A DNA stretch of 64,000 nucleotides. It comes from Kitasatospora azatica KCTC 9699. Lineage in GTDB: Bacteria; Actinomycetota; Actinomycetes; Streptomycetales; Streptomycetaceae. A model generated the notes under the pieces. That model did no database searches and was not told where the DNA came from. It was given only the letters and a program-made list of their open reading frames with translations. Shown here one piece after another: positions 1 to 8,696 of the stretch (within the stretch, counting starts at the first letter, position 1; each line of letters opens with the position of its first letter). Where the stretch lies: positions 434,001 to 498,000 of the forward strand of contig NZ_JQMO01000002.1 of NCBI RefSeq assembly GCF_000744785.1, in the 5' to 3' direction. The position numbers were made by a program, and so were the translations under genes.

Positions 1-1182
1 GTCAGCACCCGGCGCGATCGTCCCCTTGCGCGGGTACAGTCCGAACATCCGGGCCGGGGTGGCCGACGCGATCTCCACCCAGCGCCGCCGCGTGATGCGC
101 CCGTCCACCACCGCCTGGTGCAGCAGGTCCATCCGGTTCTCCACGCCGGGCAGCCCGTTCGGGATCTTGGAGAAGTCCCCGCGCCCCAGCTCCTTCTGAC
201 CGGAGAAGCAGAACGGGCAGTGGTCCGTCGAGACCACCTGCAGGTCGTTGGTCCGCAGCCCCCGCCACAGCGCCGCCTGGTGCTCCTCGGGCCGCAGCGG
301 CGTCGAGCACACGTACTTCGCGCCCTCGAAGCCCGGTTCGGCCAGGTTGTCGGTGGACAGGAACAGGTACTGCGGACAGGTCTCGCCGAAGACGTTCAGT
401 CCCCGGTCCCGCGCGGCCGCCAGCTCCGCGACGGCCGAGGCGGCCGAGACGTGAACCACGTACAGGGGCGATCCGGCCACCTCCGCCAGGCGGATCGCGC
501 GGTGCGTCGCCTCGGCCTCCAACAACTCGTGCCGCACCTCGCCGTGGTACCGCGGGTCGGTGCGCCCGCTGGCCAGCGCCTGCTCCACCAGCACGTCGAT
601 GGCGATGCCGTTCTCCGCGTGCATCATCACCAGGCCGCCGTTGTCCGCGCCCTGCTGCATCGCCCGCAGGATCTTCCCGTCGTCGCTGTAGAAGACACCG
701 GGGTAGGCCATGAACAGCTTGAACGAGGTCACCCCCTCGTCCACCAGGAGGTCCATCTCCTTGAGGCTGTTCTCGGTGACATCCGACATGATCATGTGGA
801 AGGCGTAGTCGACGGCGCAGTTGCCCTCGGCCTTGGCGTGCCAGGCGTCCAGGCCCTCACGCAGTGAGTGGCCGACGGACTGCACCGCGAAGTCCACGAT
901 CGTGGTGGTACCGCCCCAGGCCGCGGCCCGGGTGCCGGTCTCGAAGGTGTCCGAGGAGGCGGTGCCGCCGAAGGGCAGCTCCATGTGCGTGTGCGCGTCC
1001 ACCCCGCCCGGGATCACGTACTTCCCGGACGCGTCGATCACGCGGTCCGCCGACCAGCCCTCGGCCAACTGGCTGCCGCTGGCGGCGAGGGCCACCACCT
1101 GCTCGTTCTCGATCAGGACGTCGGCCGCCGTCTCTTCGGCCGCGGTGATCACCAGTCCGCCCCGGATCACCGTACGAGTCAT
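1..1182 (-). CDS. D-hydantoinase/dihydropyrimidinase, C-terminal end outside window
   Basis: Cyclic amidohydrolase that would open dihydropyrimidine or hydantoin rings to N-carbamoyl amino acids in the cytosol. The first 394 residues are visible and the C-terminus lies beyond base 1. The N-terminal metal motif DAHTHME, the SFKLFMAYPG segment carrying the lysine that is carboxylated in this family, and the later STDHCPF motif are all present, which fits the dihydropyrimidinase branch of the amidohydrolase superfamily. The ATG at 1182 begins MTRTVIRGG, the normal start of the small beta domain. It lies 83 bp downstream of the beta-ureidopropionase-like gene on the same strand, which would hydrolyse its N-carbamoyl product, so the two probably act in sequence. 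Pyrimidine versus hydantoin preference cannot be read from the sequence. Confidence 0.9.
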   Translation of the reverse strand, partial: MTRTVIRGGLVITAAEETAADVLIENEQVVALAASGSQLAEGWSADRVIDASGKYVIPGGVDAHTHMELPFGGTASSDTFETGTRAAAWGGTTTIVDFAVQSVGHSLREGLDAWHAKAEGNCAVDYAFHMIMSDVTENSLKEMDLLVDEGVTSFKLFMAYPGVFYSDDGKILRAMQQGADNGGLVMMHAENGIAIDVLVEQALASGRTDPRYHGEVRHELLEAEATHRAIRLAEVAGSPLYVVHVSAASAVAELAAARDRGLNVFGETCPQYLFLSTDNLAEPGFEGAKYVCSTPLRPEEHQAALWRGLRTNDLQVVSTDHCPFCFSGQKELGRGDFSKIPNGLPGVENRMDLLHQAVVDGRITRRRWVEIASATPARMFGLYPRKGTIAPGAD

Positions 1183-1265
1183 TCGCGTTGTTCCTTCCGT
1201 TCTTCCCGTCAGGACGTCACTGGATGCCTTGACCAGGCCCCGGTCAAGCCTCGGTCAGGCCCTGG

Positions 1266-2108
1266 TCAGGCTTCGGCGAGGGAGCCGTAGGCGTCGGGGC
1301 GGCGGTCCCGGTAGAAGGCCCACTGGTGGCGCACCTCCTCGATCAGGCCGAGGTCGAGGTCGCGCACGACCAGTTCCTCCTCCTTGTCGGAGGCCGGCTC
1401 GCCGACGAACTGGCCGCGCGGGTCCACGAAGTAGGAGGTCCCGTAGAAGTCGTTGTCGCCGTACTCCTCCACCCCGACCCGGTTGATCGCGGCGACGAAG
1501 TACTCGTTGGCGACGGCGGCCGCGGGCTGCTCCAGCTGCCACAAGTACGCCGAGAGTCCCCTGCTGGTCGCCGAGGGGTTGTAGACGATCTCCGCGCCGG
1601 CCAGGCCCAGCGCCCGCCAGCCCTCCGGGAAGTGCCGGTCGTAGCAGATGTAGACCCCGACCTTTCCGACGGCCGTGTCGAAAACCGGCCAGCCCAGGTT
1701 TCCCGGCTTGAAGTAGTACTTCTCCCAGAACCCCTTGACCTGCGGGATGTGGTGCTTGCGGTACTTGCCGAGGTAGCTGCCGTCGGCGTCGATGACAGCG
1801 GCGGTGTTGTAGTACACGCCGGGCTGCTCGACCTCGTACACCGGCACCACGATGACCATGTTCAGTTCCCGGGCCAGGTCCTGCATCCGGGTCACGGTCG
1901 GGCCGTCGGGGACGGCCTCGGCCCAGGCGTAGTGCTCCTCCTCCTGCACCTGGCAGAAGTACGGGGCGTTGAAGACCTCCTGGAAGCCGATGACCTGCGC
2001 ACCCTGCGCTGCCGCGTCGCGGGCGTACTGCTCGTGCAGGTCGATCATCGACTCCTTGTCGCCGGTCCATCTCGTCTGGACCAGGGCTGCGCGGACCACA
2101 CGGCTCAT
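1266..2108 (-). CDS. Nitrilase-superfamily N-carbamoyl amidohydrolase (beta-ureidopropionase-like)
   Basis: 280-aa carbon-nitrogen hydrolase predicted to cleave N-carbamoyl-beta-alanine or related N-carbamoyl amino acids to the amine, CO2 and ammonia. The Glu-Lys-Cys triad is visible as GFQEVF, KYRKHHIP and ICYDRHFPE. The length is usual for the beta-ureidopropionase/N-carbamoylputrescine amidase branch. The frame is open 33 codons further upstream, but the ATG at 2108 has an AGAGGAG-type ribosome site and starts directly at the family N-terminus (MSRVVRAALVQTRW). It precedes the hydantoinase on the same strand, giving the last two steps of reductive pyrimidine or hydantoin breakdown. N-carbamoyl-D-amino-acid hydrolase is an alternative; the substrate is inferred from context. 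Confidence 0.85.
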   Translation of the reverse strand: MSRVVRAALVQTRWTGDKESMIDLHEQYARDAAAQGAQVIGFQEVFNAPYFCQVQEEEHYAWAEAVPDGPTVTRMQDLARELNMVIVVPVYEVEQPGVYYNTAAVIDADGSYLGKYRKHHIPQVKGFWEKYYFKPGNLGWPVFDTAVGKVGVYICYDRHFPEGWRALGLAGAEIVYNPSATSRGLSAYLWQLEQPAAAVANEYFVAAINRVGVEEYGDNDFYGTSYFVDPRGQFVGEPASDKEEELVVRDLDLGLIEEVRHQWAFYRDRRPDAYGSLAEA

Positions 2109-2363
2109 CGGCTTTCTCCTCTGTGAAGAGCGGGTTCCCCGTTGACGGTCGACATTAGGAGATCGCAGCCATGGCGGTGGAGTGGCACGGTGTAACGCGA
2201 CGGGCATTCAGTCGTTCCGCGGCGTCACGCCGAAAGAAGCCAAAACGCGGTATTTGAAGAACGGTGACGAATCCAGTGAAATCCGCGTTTCCGGTCGAGC
2301 TTCGGCATTAATTTCCGATGACACGAAGAACCCCGGCGCGGCGCGGCTCAGGTGCGGCGCGGC

Positions 2364-3089
2364 TCAGGTGCGGCGGGCCTCGCGCTCCGTCTTCGCCCGC
2401 ACCGTGTCGATGACCGCCTGGACGGCCGTGATGAAGTTCTGGGGGTCGTCCAGACCCACGAACCGCGGTGCGACCCGCGCGATGTTGGGGTATTTGTCGG
2501 GCGGCAGCGTGAGGTAGTCCGTCTTCCAGGCGTGCAGGTCGGCGTCCCGGAGTTCCGGGGACAGCGCGGCCAGGCTCGCGTCCATGGCGCTGTAGGCCAG
2601 CACCAGGTCGGCGAAGACCCGGTAGTAGCGGGCGGCCTCGGCGTCGTCGAGGCCGGCCCGGCGCATGCAGTCCAGTTTGCGCTCCACGGACCGGAATTCG
2701 TTCTCCCGCCGGGCGGTGCGCGCGGCTGCCAGGGCCCCCACCCGGGGATGGCGGAGAAACGCCTCATGGGTGTGGATCGCGATCTCCATGAGATCGTGGG
2801 CCCAGTCGTCCGTGGGCGGCGGGGTGCTGGCCAGTGCCTCCTCGTGCAGGGCGTCGATGAGTGCCAGCAGCAGTTCGTCCTTGTTGCGGAAGTGCCGGTA
2901 GATCGCCGTCGGATGAGCGGACAGCTCACGGCCGAGGGCCTGGAACGTCAGCTTCTCCATACCGGAGGAGTCCGCGACCCGGAACGCCGCTTGGACGATC
3001 AGCTCCTGGCTCAGGGTGCCTCGCGGCAGCCGGCTCTGGTCCGCCTTCTTGGTCGCCTTCTTGGTCGTCCTGCTACCGCTGGTGGTCAT
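2364..3089 (-). CDS. TetR-family transcriptional regulator
   Basis: 241-aa one-component regulator. A basic Lys/Thr-rich leader (residues 1-20) precedes a TetR helix-turn-helix near residues 30-75, with the typical LTFQALGRELSAHPTAIYRHFRNK recognition region in two parts. The rest is an all-helical ligand and dimer domain. The start at 3089 (MTTSGS) is chosen over an upstream in-frame ATG at 3137 because GGAAGGGAAGC sits just before it. It lies 52 bp downstream of the gamma-glutamyltransferase and 255 bp upstream of the amidohydrolase gene, all on the minus strand. It is the only regulator in this module, so it is the likely controller of the amide genes and perhaps the divergent amino-acid importer. 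Its ligand is unknown. Confidence 0.88.
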   Translation of the reverse strand: MTTSGSRTTKKATKKADQSRLPRGTLSQELIVQAAFRVADSSGMEKLTFQALGRELSAHPTAIYRHFRNKDELLLALIDALHEEALASTPPPTDDWAHDLMEIAIHTHEAFLRHPRVGALAAARTARRENEFRSVERKLDCMRRAGLDDAEAARYYRVFADLVLAYSAMDASLAALSPELRDADLHAWKTDYLTLPPDKYPNIARVAPRFVGLDDPQNFITAVQAVIDTVRAKTEREARRT

Positions 3090-3141
3090 GCTTCCCTTCC
3101 CCACGTCGATCCCTCCCATGATCGCGCACCCGGCCACGGCG

Positions 3142-4833
3142 TCAGCCGGCGACCGCCGAACCGTCCGCGCGCGGATCGGTGGCCGCCGCCAGCTGCGGCC
3201 GGCCGTCCCCGGGGAGCCGCCGGACCAGTTGGCCGTGGCCCACCCCGTCCTCGTTCGCGCCGAGCGGCCGGACGGTGAAGCCCGCTCCCTCGATCGCGTG
3301 GAGTCCGGCGGCAGGGACGTCCCGCTCGGTGCTGACGACGCCCGCGCCGGTCGTCACCCCCGCCTCCATGGCTCCGAGGACCCAGCGCGGCGTCGACACG
3401 GCGTGTTCGGGAGCGGAACCAGCGGCGAGATGCAGGGCCATGTGGGTGTGCACCTGGGGTTGCGCGCGTCCGCCCATGGCGCCGTGCGCGCCGACGAGTT
3501 CACCCCCTTCGCGGACCAGCACCGGCATCAGCGTGTGCAGCGGCCGCTTCCCCCCGGCCAGCCTGTTGGGCGAGGCGGGGTCGAGGGAGAAGGAGGCGCC
3601 CCGGTTGTGCAGCACGATCCCGGTGCCGGGGTCGAGCAGGGCGGCGCCGAAGCCGTGGAAGACGCTCTGGATCAGCGAGACCCAGGTGCCCTCCGCGTCG
3701 GCCACCACCACCGCGACGGTGTCACCGGACGCCTTGCGCTGTGGGAGCAGGTCGATCGCCGTGCCCGCCATCGCGTGCTCGGCGACGCGCCGCGCGTATG
3801 CGTCGGACAGCAGGTGGTCGACCGGGGCGCTGCTCCACTGCGGGTCGGCGCAGTAGCGGTCGCGGTCGCCGGCCGTCCACGCGAGTACGGAGGCGACCAC
3901 GCCGGCGTCGCGGCCCAGCGGGTCGAGCGGCCCGCGGACGGTGCGGGCCACGTCGAGTGCCTTGAGGCCCTGGAGGAAGAAGAGGCCCTGCGAGTTCGCA
4001 CCGGCCGACAGGTACTCGACACCGTCGTACTCCGCCGAGAGCGCCGGCGAGAGCTCCACGGTGTGTGCGGCGAAATCCTCCTCCGTCATCGCGGAACCCC
4101 GCGCGGCGAGCAGCTTCACCAGGCTCGCTCCCACCTCTCCCCCGTACATCGCGGCGGGGCCTTCGGAGCCGATCAGGGCCAGCGAGCGGGCGAGGTGGGG
4201 CTGGCGCAGCGTCTGTCCGGCCGCGAGGACCTCGCCGTCGGAGAAGAACACCCCTCGCGTACCGGGATCCCGCGCCAGGTGGCCGCTCTCCCGTGCGAGA
4301 TCGTTGGCCAGTCCGGGGGCCACCGCCACCCCCTCACGGGCGGCGGCCTCGGCGGGCGCGAGCGCCGAGGCGAGCGGACGGGTGCCCCAGGTCTCGGCGA
4401 GGGCGCCCCATCCGGCGACCACGCCGGGCACCGTCACCGGCAGGGCGCCGAGGACCGGCATCACCTCGTGCGCCGCCGTCAGCGACGCCACGTCGACCGC
4501 GCGGGGGGACCGGCCGCTGGCGTTGACGAAGCGGACGTCGCCGTCCGCGGTGCCCACCAGTGCCAGCAGGTCGCCGCCCACGGAGCACTGGTTGGGGTAC
4601 ACCACCGTCAGCATGGCGGCGGCGGCGAGCGCCGCGTCGACCGCGTTGCCGCCCCCGCGCAGCACATCGGCCGCCGCCTCACTGGCGGCGGCGTGGGGCG
4701 TTGCGACGGCCCATTTCCCGCCGCTCGCGGCCAGCGGACGTTCGGCCGGCGGACGTTCGGCCGGCGGACGTTCGGCCGGCGGACGTTCGGCCGGCGGACG
4801 TTCGGCCGGCGGACGTTCGGTGTGTGCGGACAT
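3142..4833 (-). CDS. Gamma-glutamyltransferase-family (Ntn hydrolase) protein with N-terminal RPPAE repeats
   Basis: 563-aa gamma-glutamyltranspeptidase homologue. The family splits autocatalytically and uses the new N-terminal Thr as nucleophile; here Thr372 in GDTVAVVVAD is the predicted site. Residues 44-100 match the family N-terminal fold (GGGNAVDAALA, PNQCSVGGDL). There is no signal peptide, unlike classical periplasmic or secreted GGTs, so it probably acts in the cytosol on imported gamma-glutamyl or related amides. Residues 7-31 are five exact RPPAE units coded by perfect 15-bp tandem repeats. An AAGGAAAC ribosome site supports the ATG at 4833. It is the first gene of the minus-strand amide module and is divergent from the amino-acid ABC importer. 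Cephalosporin acylase-like activity is an alternative. Confidence 0.85.
   Translation of the reverse strand: MSAHTERPPAERPPAERPPAERPPAERPPAERPLAASGGKWAVATPHAAASEAAADVLRGGGNAVDAALAAAAMLTVVYPNQCSVGGDLLALVGTADGDVRFVNASGRSPRAVDVASLTAAHEVMPVLGALPVTVPGVVAGWGALAETWGTRPLASALAPAEAAAREGVAVAPGLANDLARESGHLARDPGTRGVFFSDGEVLAAGQTLRQPHLARSLALIGSEGPAAMYGGEVGASLVKLLAARGSAMTEEDFAAHTVELSPALSAEYDGVEYLSAGANSQGLFFLQGLKALDVARTVRGPLDPLGRDAGVVASVLAWTAGDRDRYCADPQWSSAPVDHLLSDAYARRVAEHAMAGTAIDLLPQRKASGDTVAVVVADAEGTWVSLIQSVFHGFGAALLDPGTGIVLHNRGASFSLDPASPNRLAGGKRPLHTLMPVLVREGGELVGAHGAMGGRAQPQVHTHMALHLAAGSAPEHAVSTPRWVLGAMEAGVTTGAGVVSTERDVPAAGLHAIEGAGFTVRPLGANEDGVGHGQLVRRLPGDGRPQLAAATDPRADGSAVAG
4741..4815. repeat. Five perfect 15-bp tandem repeats inside the GGT gene
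   Basis: TTCGGCCGGCGGACG is repeated exactly five times with no spacer, and a degenerate copy flanks each side. The 15-bp unit keeps the reading frame and encodes RPPAE on the minus strand. Copy-number change by slippage would lengthen or shorten the protein N-terminus without a frameshift. Confidence 0.97.
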
Positions 4834-4905
4834 CGTTTCCTTCCCGAGTGCGTCGGCGGCCGCCTGCTGTGCGACCTCTTTAACCGCCGCGTTACAAGGG
4901 ACTTA

Positions 4906-4963
4906 TTGACAGTCCGAGAGCGGCGGGCCTAGCTTCCATCCATAGTCAACGTCATCGACTATG
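4906..4963 (+). promoter_or_regulatory. Promoter and operator-like dyad of the amino-acid ABC operon
   Basis: TTGACA (4906-4911) and TAGCTT (4930-4935) are spaced 18 bp apart, a reasonable housekeeping-type promoter for the operon starting at 5016. Just downstream, CATAGTC (4941-4947) and GACTATG (4957-4963) form a perfect 7-bp inverted repeat around a 9-bp centre. A repressor bound there would sit over the transcription start. The binding protein is not identified; the TetR protein at 2364-3089 is one candidate. Confidence 0.55.
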
Positions 4964-5015
4964 GCACTGACTTACATCGCCGCGCAACAGCGTGAACTCA
5001 CAAAGGAGTTCGAAA

Positions 5016-5891
5016 ATGGCCAGATCGCTCTTCTGCTCCCGACGACCGGTATCCGCGCTGGCCGGCGCCACCGCCGCAGCCGTCCTGGCCCTCACCGGAT
5101 GCGCCGGGAAGTCCGGCGGGACCGCCGCCGGCGCCACCACGACGGCGTCGGTCACACTGCCCGCGGACGCGCTCGTGAAGGGCGGTCAGATCACCTACTG
5201 TTCGGACATCAGCGCGCCGCCGCTGACGTACTACGACACCGCGCAGAAGCCGGTGGGAGCCGAGATCGAGCTCGGGAACGCGCTGGCCGCCGAGCTCGGG
5301 GTCCGGGCGATCTGGGCCAACACCGGCTTCAGCGGGATCATCCCGGCCCTGCAGGCCAAGCAGTGCGATGCGATCATCAGCCAGCTCTACATCAAGCCGG
5401 AGCGCGAGAAGGTCGTCGACTTCGTCCCGTACATGTACGCCTCCAACACCCTCGTCGTGGCCGAGAAGAACGCCGCGGCCGTCAAGGGCGCGGACGACCT
5501 GTGCGGCAAGAAGGCGGCCGGGCAGACCGGTACCACCGTCGTCCAGTACCTGACCGACGCGTCCGACAAGTGCAAGGCGGCCGGGAAGGCGGAGATCGAC
5601 ATCCGGCAGTTCACCAAGGACACTGACGCCCTCCAGCAACTGCGTCTCGGACTGGTGGACGCCTACGGCACGACGCTGGAGACCGCCGCGTACGTGCAGA
5701 AGCAGCAGCCGGGCACCTTCGGCCTCGCCGGCGAACCGTTCAACCGCATCAAGGTCGGGGCCGCGACCCGCAAGGACGACACGTCCCTGCACGACGCGCT
5801 CGCCCAGGCGCTGGCTGCGGTACGCAAGAGCGGTGCGTACGACACGATCCTCAAGAAGTGGAACCTGACCGGCGACGACATCGCCAACTGA
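5016..5891 (+). CDS. ABC transporter substrate-binding lipoprotein, polar amino-acid type
   Basis: 291-aa family 3 extracellular solute-binding lipoprotein. The signal peptide ends at the lipobox LTGC, so the mature protein would be lipid-anchored outside the membrane. The fold signature PLTYYDTAQKPVGAEIELGNAL and the later GFSGIIPALQAKQCDAIIS segment are typical of polar amino-acid and opine binders. AAAGGAG at 5003-5009 fixes the ATG at 5016. It is the first gene of a three-gene operon with the permease (5924) and ATPase (6780), divergent from the GGT gene. The substrate could be an amino acid, a gamma-glutamyl compound or an N-carbamoyl amino acid; context favours amide-containing amino-acid derivatives but does not prove it. 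Confidence 0.88.
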   Translation: MARSLFCSRRPVSALAGATAAAVLALTGCAGKSGGTAAGATTTASVTLPADALVKGGQITYCSDISAPPLTYYDTAQKPVGAEIELGNALAAELGVRAIWANTGFSGIIPALQAKQCDAIISQLYIKPEREKVVDFVPYMYASNTLVVAEKNAAAVKGADDLCGKKAAGQTGTTVVQYLTDASDKCKAAGKAEIDIRQFTKDTDALQQLRLGLVDAYGTTLETAAYVQKQQPGTFGLAGEPFNRIKVGAATRKDDTSLHDALAQALAAVRKSGAYDTILKKWNLTGDDIAN

Positions 5892-5923
5892 CTCCCGGGG
5901 CAGGCGCGCAGAGAGAAGACCAC

Positions 5924-6778
5924 GTGACCCACGCAACCGTCCTCGCCGACGCAGGGCAGCCGGCCGGCTTCGACTGGCCGTTCTTCTGGCACTACCTGTC
6001 CTCGCCCTCCGGGGTGTTCCTCGACGGACTCTGGCGCACCGTCTACATCTCGGTCGTCGCCCAACTGCTCGGTGTGATCCTCGGGTTCGCCGTCGCCCTG
6101 GCCCAGCGCAGCCGCTTCTCGCCGCTGCGCTGGGGCGGCCGGACCTATGTCTGGCTGATCCGCGGCACGCCCCTGCTCGTCCAGCTCGTCCTCGTCTACA
6201 ACGGCCTCGCCGCGGCGGACGTCTACCGCTTCGGCGACATCCAGGTCGGCGGGCTCGTCCTCCTCGGCGTCGTGCAGGCGGCCACGCTGACGCTCGCCGT
6301 GAACGAGGCCGCGTACATGGCCGAGATCTTCCGCGCGGCCCTCGACGCCATCGATCCCGGGCAGGCGGAGGCGGCGCAGGCGCTGGGCATGACCCCGGCG
6401 ATGACCATGCGGGTCGTGCTGCTGCCGCAGGCGATCCGGATCATCGTTCCGCCGCTGGGCAACGAGTTCAACCTGATGATGAAGTCGACCTCCCTCCTGT
6501 CGGTCATCGGCCTGCAGGAGATGTTCCTGACCGCGCAGTCGATCAACTCGGCGACCTTCAAGACCTTCGAGATATTCCTCGTCGCCGCCTGCTACTACCT
6601 CGCGCTGACGACGGTGTGGTCGTTCGTCCAACGGTTCATCGAGCGCAAACTCGCGGATCCCGGGCAGGTGATCGCCGCGCCGTCGCTGCGGGAGCGGTTC
6701 GCTGGAGGCGGCCTGGGCCGCGCCACCGGCCGCGAGAAGACCGAGCTCGTAGACCTCGTGGACAAGGAGGCCCACTGA
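5924..6778 (+). CDS. Amino-acid ABC transporter permease
   Basis: 284-aa inner-membrane permease of the HisM/GlnP family. After a short polar N-terminus there are several hydrophobic segments. The family EAA-type loop is seen near [32 protein letters not shown], followed by [13 protein letters not shown]. It would form the channel, probably as a homodimer because only one permease gene is present. The GTG at 5924 is chosen; an ATG further upstream in frame overlaps the preceding gene. It starts 32 bp after the binding-protein stop, and its TGA is immediately followed by the ATPase ATG, so translation is likely coupled. Confidence 0.9.
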   Translation: MTHATVLADAGQPAGFDWPFFWHYLSSPSGVFLDGLWRTVYISVVAQLLGVILGFAVALAQRSRFSPLRWGGRTYVWLIRGTPLLVQLVLVYNGLAAADVYRFGDIQVGGLVLLGVVQAATLTLAVNEAAYMAEIFRAALDAIDPGQAEAAQALGMTPAMTMRVVLLPQAIRIIVPPLGNEFNLMMKSTSLLSVIGLQEMFLTAQSINSATFKTFEIFLVAACYYLALTTVWSFVQRFIERKLADPGQVIAAPSLRERFAGGGLGRATGREKTELVDLVDKEAH

Positions 6779-6779
6779 C

Positions 6780-7631
6780 ATGGAACCGATCACAGAGCAG
6801 GCCGGGGAGCGGGCGGGGCACGGGGCCGCGTCGCCCGCCGGGCCGGCCGACGCGGCGGCCGTGATGTCGGCGCGCGGGGTGGTCAAGCGCTTCGGCGGCG
6901 TCCCGGTGCTGAACGGCATCTCCATGGACGTCCGGGCCCGCGAGGTCGTGGTCATGGTGGGGCCGTCCGGGTCCGGCAAGACCACGTTCCTCCGCTGTCT
7001 CAACCACCTGGAACGCATCGACGAGGGCGAGATCCTCATCCACGGCCGCCCGGTCGGCTACCGGCCGCGGCCGTCCGGCTCCGATCGGCTGGTGGAGGAG
7101 CGGCCGAAGGTGGTGGCGCAGCGCCGCCGCAACATCGGTTTCGTCTTCCAGCGCTTCAACCTCTTTCCCCACCTGACGGCGCTCGACAACGTGGCCGTCG
7201 CGCCGACGAAAACCCTCGGCATGCCGAAAGCCGAGGCCAGGGAGCAGGCGCAGGCCCTCCTGGCGAGAGTCGGCCTCGCACACAAGGCGTCGTCGCGGCC
7301 GTCAGCACTGTCCGGCGGCCAGCAGCAGCGCGTCGCCATCGCCCGCGCCCTCGCCATGAAGCCGGAGCTGATGCTGTTCGACGAACCGACGAGCGCCCTC
7401 GACCCCGAGATGGTCGGCGAGGTCATCGCCGTGATGAAGGAACTCGTCGACGACGGCATGACGATGATCGTCGTCACCCACGAGATGGGCTTCGCCCGCT
7501 CGGCCGCGGACCGGCTGGTCATGTTCGACCAGGGGGCCGTCCTGGAGGAGGGCCCTCCTGAGCAGCTCATGACCGACCCCGCCCACGACCGCACGCGCGC
7601 CTTCCTGCGCCGCATCAACGAGGGCGGCTGA
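6780..7631 (+). CDS. Amino-acid ABC transporter ATP-binding protein
   Basis: 283-aa ATPase that energises the importer encoded by the two genes before it. Walker [10 protein letters not shown], signature [14 protein letters not shown] and Walker [13 protein letters not shown] are intact, and the closest family is GlnQ/HisP. Residues 1-28 are an Ala/Gly-rich extension before the ATPase domain, and residues about 80-110 hold an insert with [10 protein letters not shown] that many polar amino-acid ATPases lack or have shorter. It starts one base after the permease stop and is the last gene of the operon. Confidence 0.92.
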   Translation: MEPITEQAGERAGHGAASPAGPADAAAVMSARGVVKRFGGVPVLNGISMDVRAREVVVMVGPSGSGKTTFLRCLNHLERIDEGEILIHGRPVGYRPRPSGSDRLVEERPKVVAQRRRNIGFVFQRFNLFPHLTALDNVAVAPTKTLGMPKAEAREQAQALLARVGLAHKASSRPSALSGGQQQRVAIARALAMKPELMLFDEPTSALDPEMVGEVIAVMKELVDDGMTMIVVTHEMGFARSAADRLVMFDQGAVLEEGPPEQLMTDPAHDRTRAFLRRINEGG

Positions 7632-7974
7632 ACACTCGCGGCACCGACACGGCGCCCGACTTCGATGAAGACCGAGCGCGCACCCGCCGGACCGGCGTGC
7701 GGCGCTGGTGAGGGCAAGCCGGATCCGGCCAGATCGCAGGCCCGTTGGCCACCGGGCACGGTCCCGGTGTCGGCGTCGGCGTCGGCGCCGGCGCCGGCGT
7801 CGGCGCCGAGGTGTCTCAGCTCCTCTGCAGAGGGTGCATTGCTCGCTCGCCCCTGGACCCTGGCGCGCCGCCCGGGCCGGATGCGGGGCCGCCGACATAC
7901 ACTGGCCGAGCCCCGGGCGCCCGGGCCGTTCTCGATCCGCGCCCCGCTTGTCACAAGGGCGACTGGGCGGACAG
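7632..7974. other. Intergenic stretch with GGCG-rich hexamer repeat
   Basis: This stretch of 343 bases follows the ABC operon. I see no convincing gene, although a frame is open through it. Positions 7770-7805 are six tandem hexamers of TCGGCG or CCGGCG. No clear terminator or promoter was recognised. Confidence 0.6.
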
Positions 7975-8655
7975 ATGTGCTGGAGCGCACAGGCCGACAT
8001 GGTGGCCGGCGGGGTGGTCGCGGGCGTCGGCCTGCTCTGCCTGGCCCGCGTCCGGCGCTCCGGCCACGCGGAACGGCTGCCGCTCGGCGTACTGCCGCTG
8101 CTCCTGGGCGTACACCAGCTGATCGAGGCGTTCGTCCGGCTCGGCGCGGACGGTGAACTGTCCGCCGGGCCCGCAGGCGTGGCGCGGACCATCTGGGCAG
8201 CGATCGCCCTGCCGCTCCTGCCCGTCCTGGTCCCCGCCGCCGTGTGGTGCGCGGCCACCGAACCTGGCCACCCGGCCGGACCAGGCCGGCGCCGCGTGCT
8301 CGCGGGCATCACCCTGCTCGGCACGGCTGTCGCGGCGCCGCTCCTGTGGGCTGTCGCCACTCACCCGGTGAGGGCCACCGTGCAAGGCCACACGATCAGT
8401 TACGGCATCGGCGTCCCGCACCCGGCGGTCCTGCTGACCGGCTATCTCCTCGCCACTGTCGGTTCCCTCCTGCTGAGCGGTGATCGTTCACTCCGTCACC
8501 TCGGCCTGCTGACCGGAGCGGGTGCTGCGGGTTGCGCACTGCTGTCGCGGCTCGCCTTCCTCTCCACCTGGTGCGCGCTGGCGGCGCTGTTCAGCATGCT
8601 GCTGCTCCGCTGGGCGGGCCGCCCGTCGTACGCGACCCAGGCGACTGGGCGGTAG
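7975..8655 (+). CDS. DUF6629-like integral membrane protein
   Basis: 226-aa multi-pass membrane protein with about six to seven hydrophobic segments and an N-terminus MCWSAQADMVAGG that I recognise from the actinobacterial DUF6629 family. The function of that family is unknown. The open frame extends upstream to 7708, but that part is an Arg-rich low-complexity translation of a simple repeat, so the ATG at 7975 that gives the family N-terminus is preferred. It is a single gene, co-directional with but well separated from the ABC operon, and convergent with the next gene. No catalytic motif is visible. Confidence 0.75.
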   Translation: MCWSAQADMVAGGVVAGVGLLCLARVRRSGHAERLPLGVLPLLLGVHQLIEAFVRLGADGELSAGPAGVARTIWAAIALPLLPVLVPAAVWCAATEPGHPAGPGRRRVLAGITLLGTAVAAPLLWAVATHPVRATVQGHTISYGIGVPHPAVLLTGYLLATVGSLLLSGDRSLRHLGLLTGAGAAGCALLSRLAFLSTWCALAALFSMLLLRWAGRPSYATQATGR

Positions 8656-8696
8656 CAGGCGTCCGCTTCGCGGCTGCCGTCGTCCCGTCGCTGCTG

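Noticed and set aside
1255..2126. Plus- and minus-strand long frames overlapping the nitrilase gene
   Set aside because: Composition is low-complexity Arg/Gly or lacks family motifs, while the nitrilase frame has the full catalytic triad.
7770..7805. Hexamer run as a possible CRISPR or regulatory repeat
   Set aside because: The units are contiguous without spacers and only GC-rich simple sequence.
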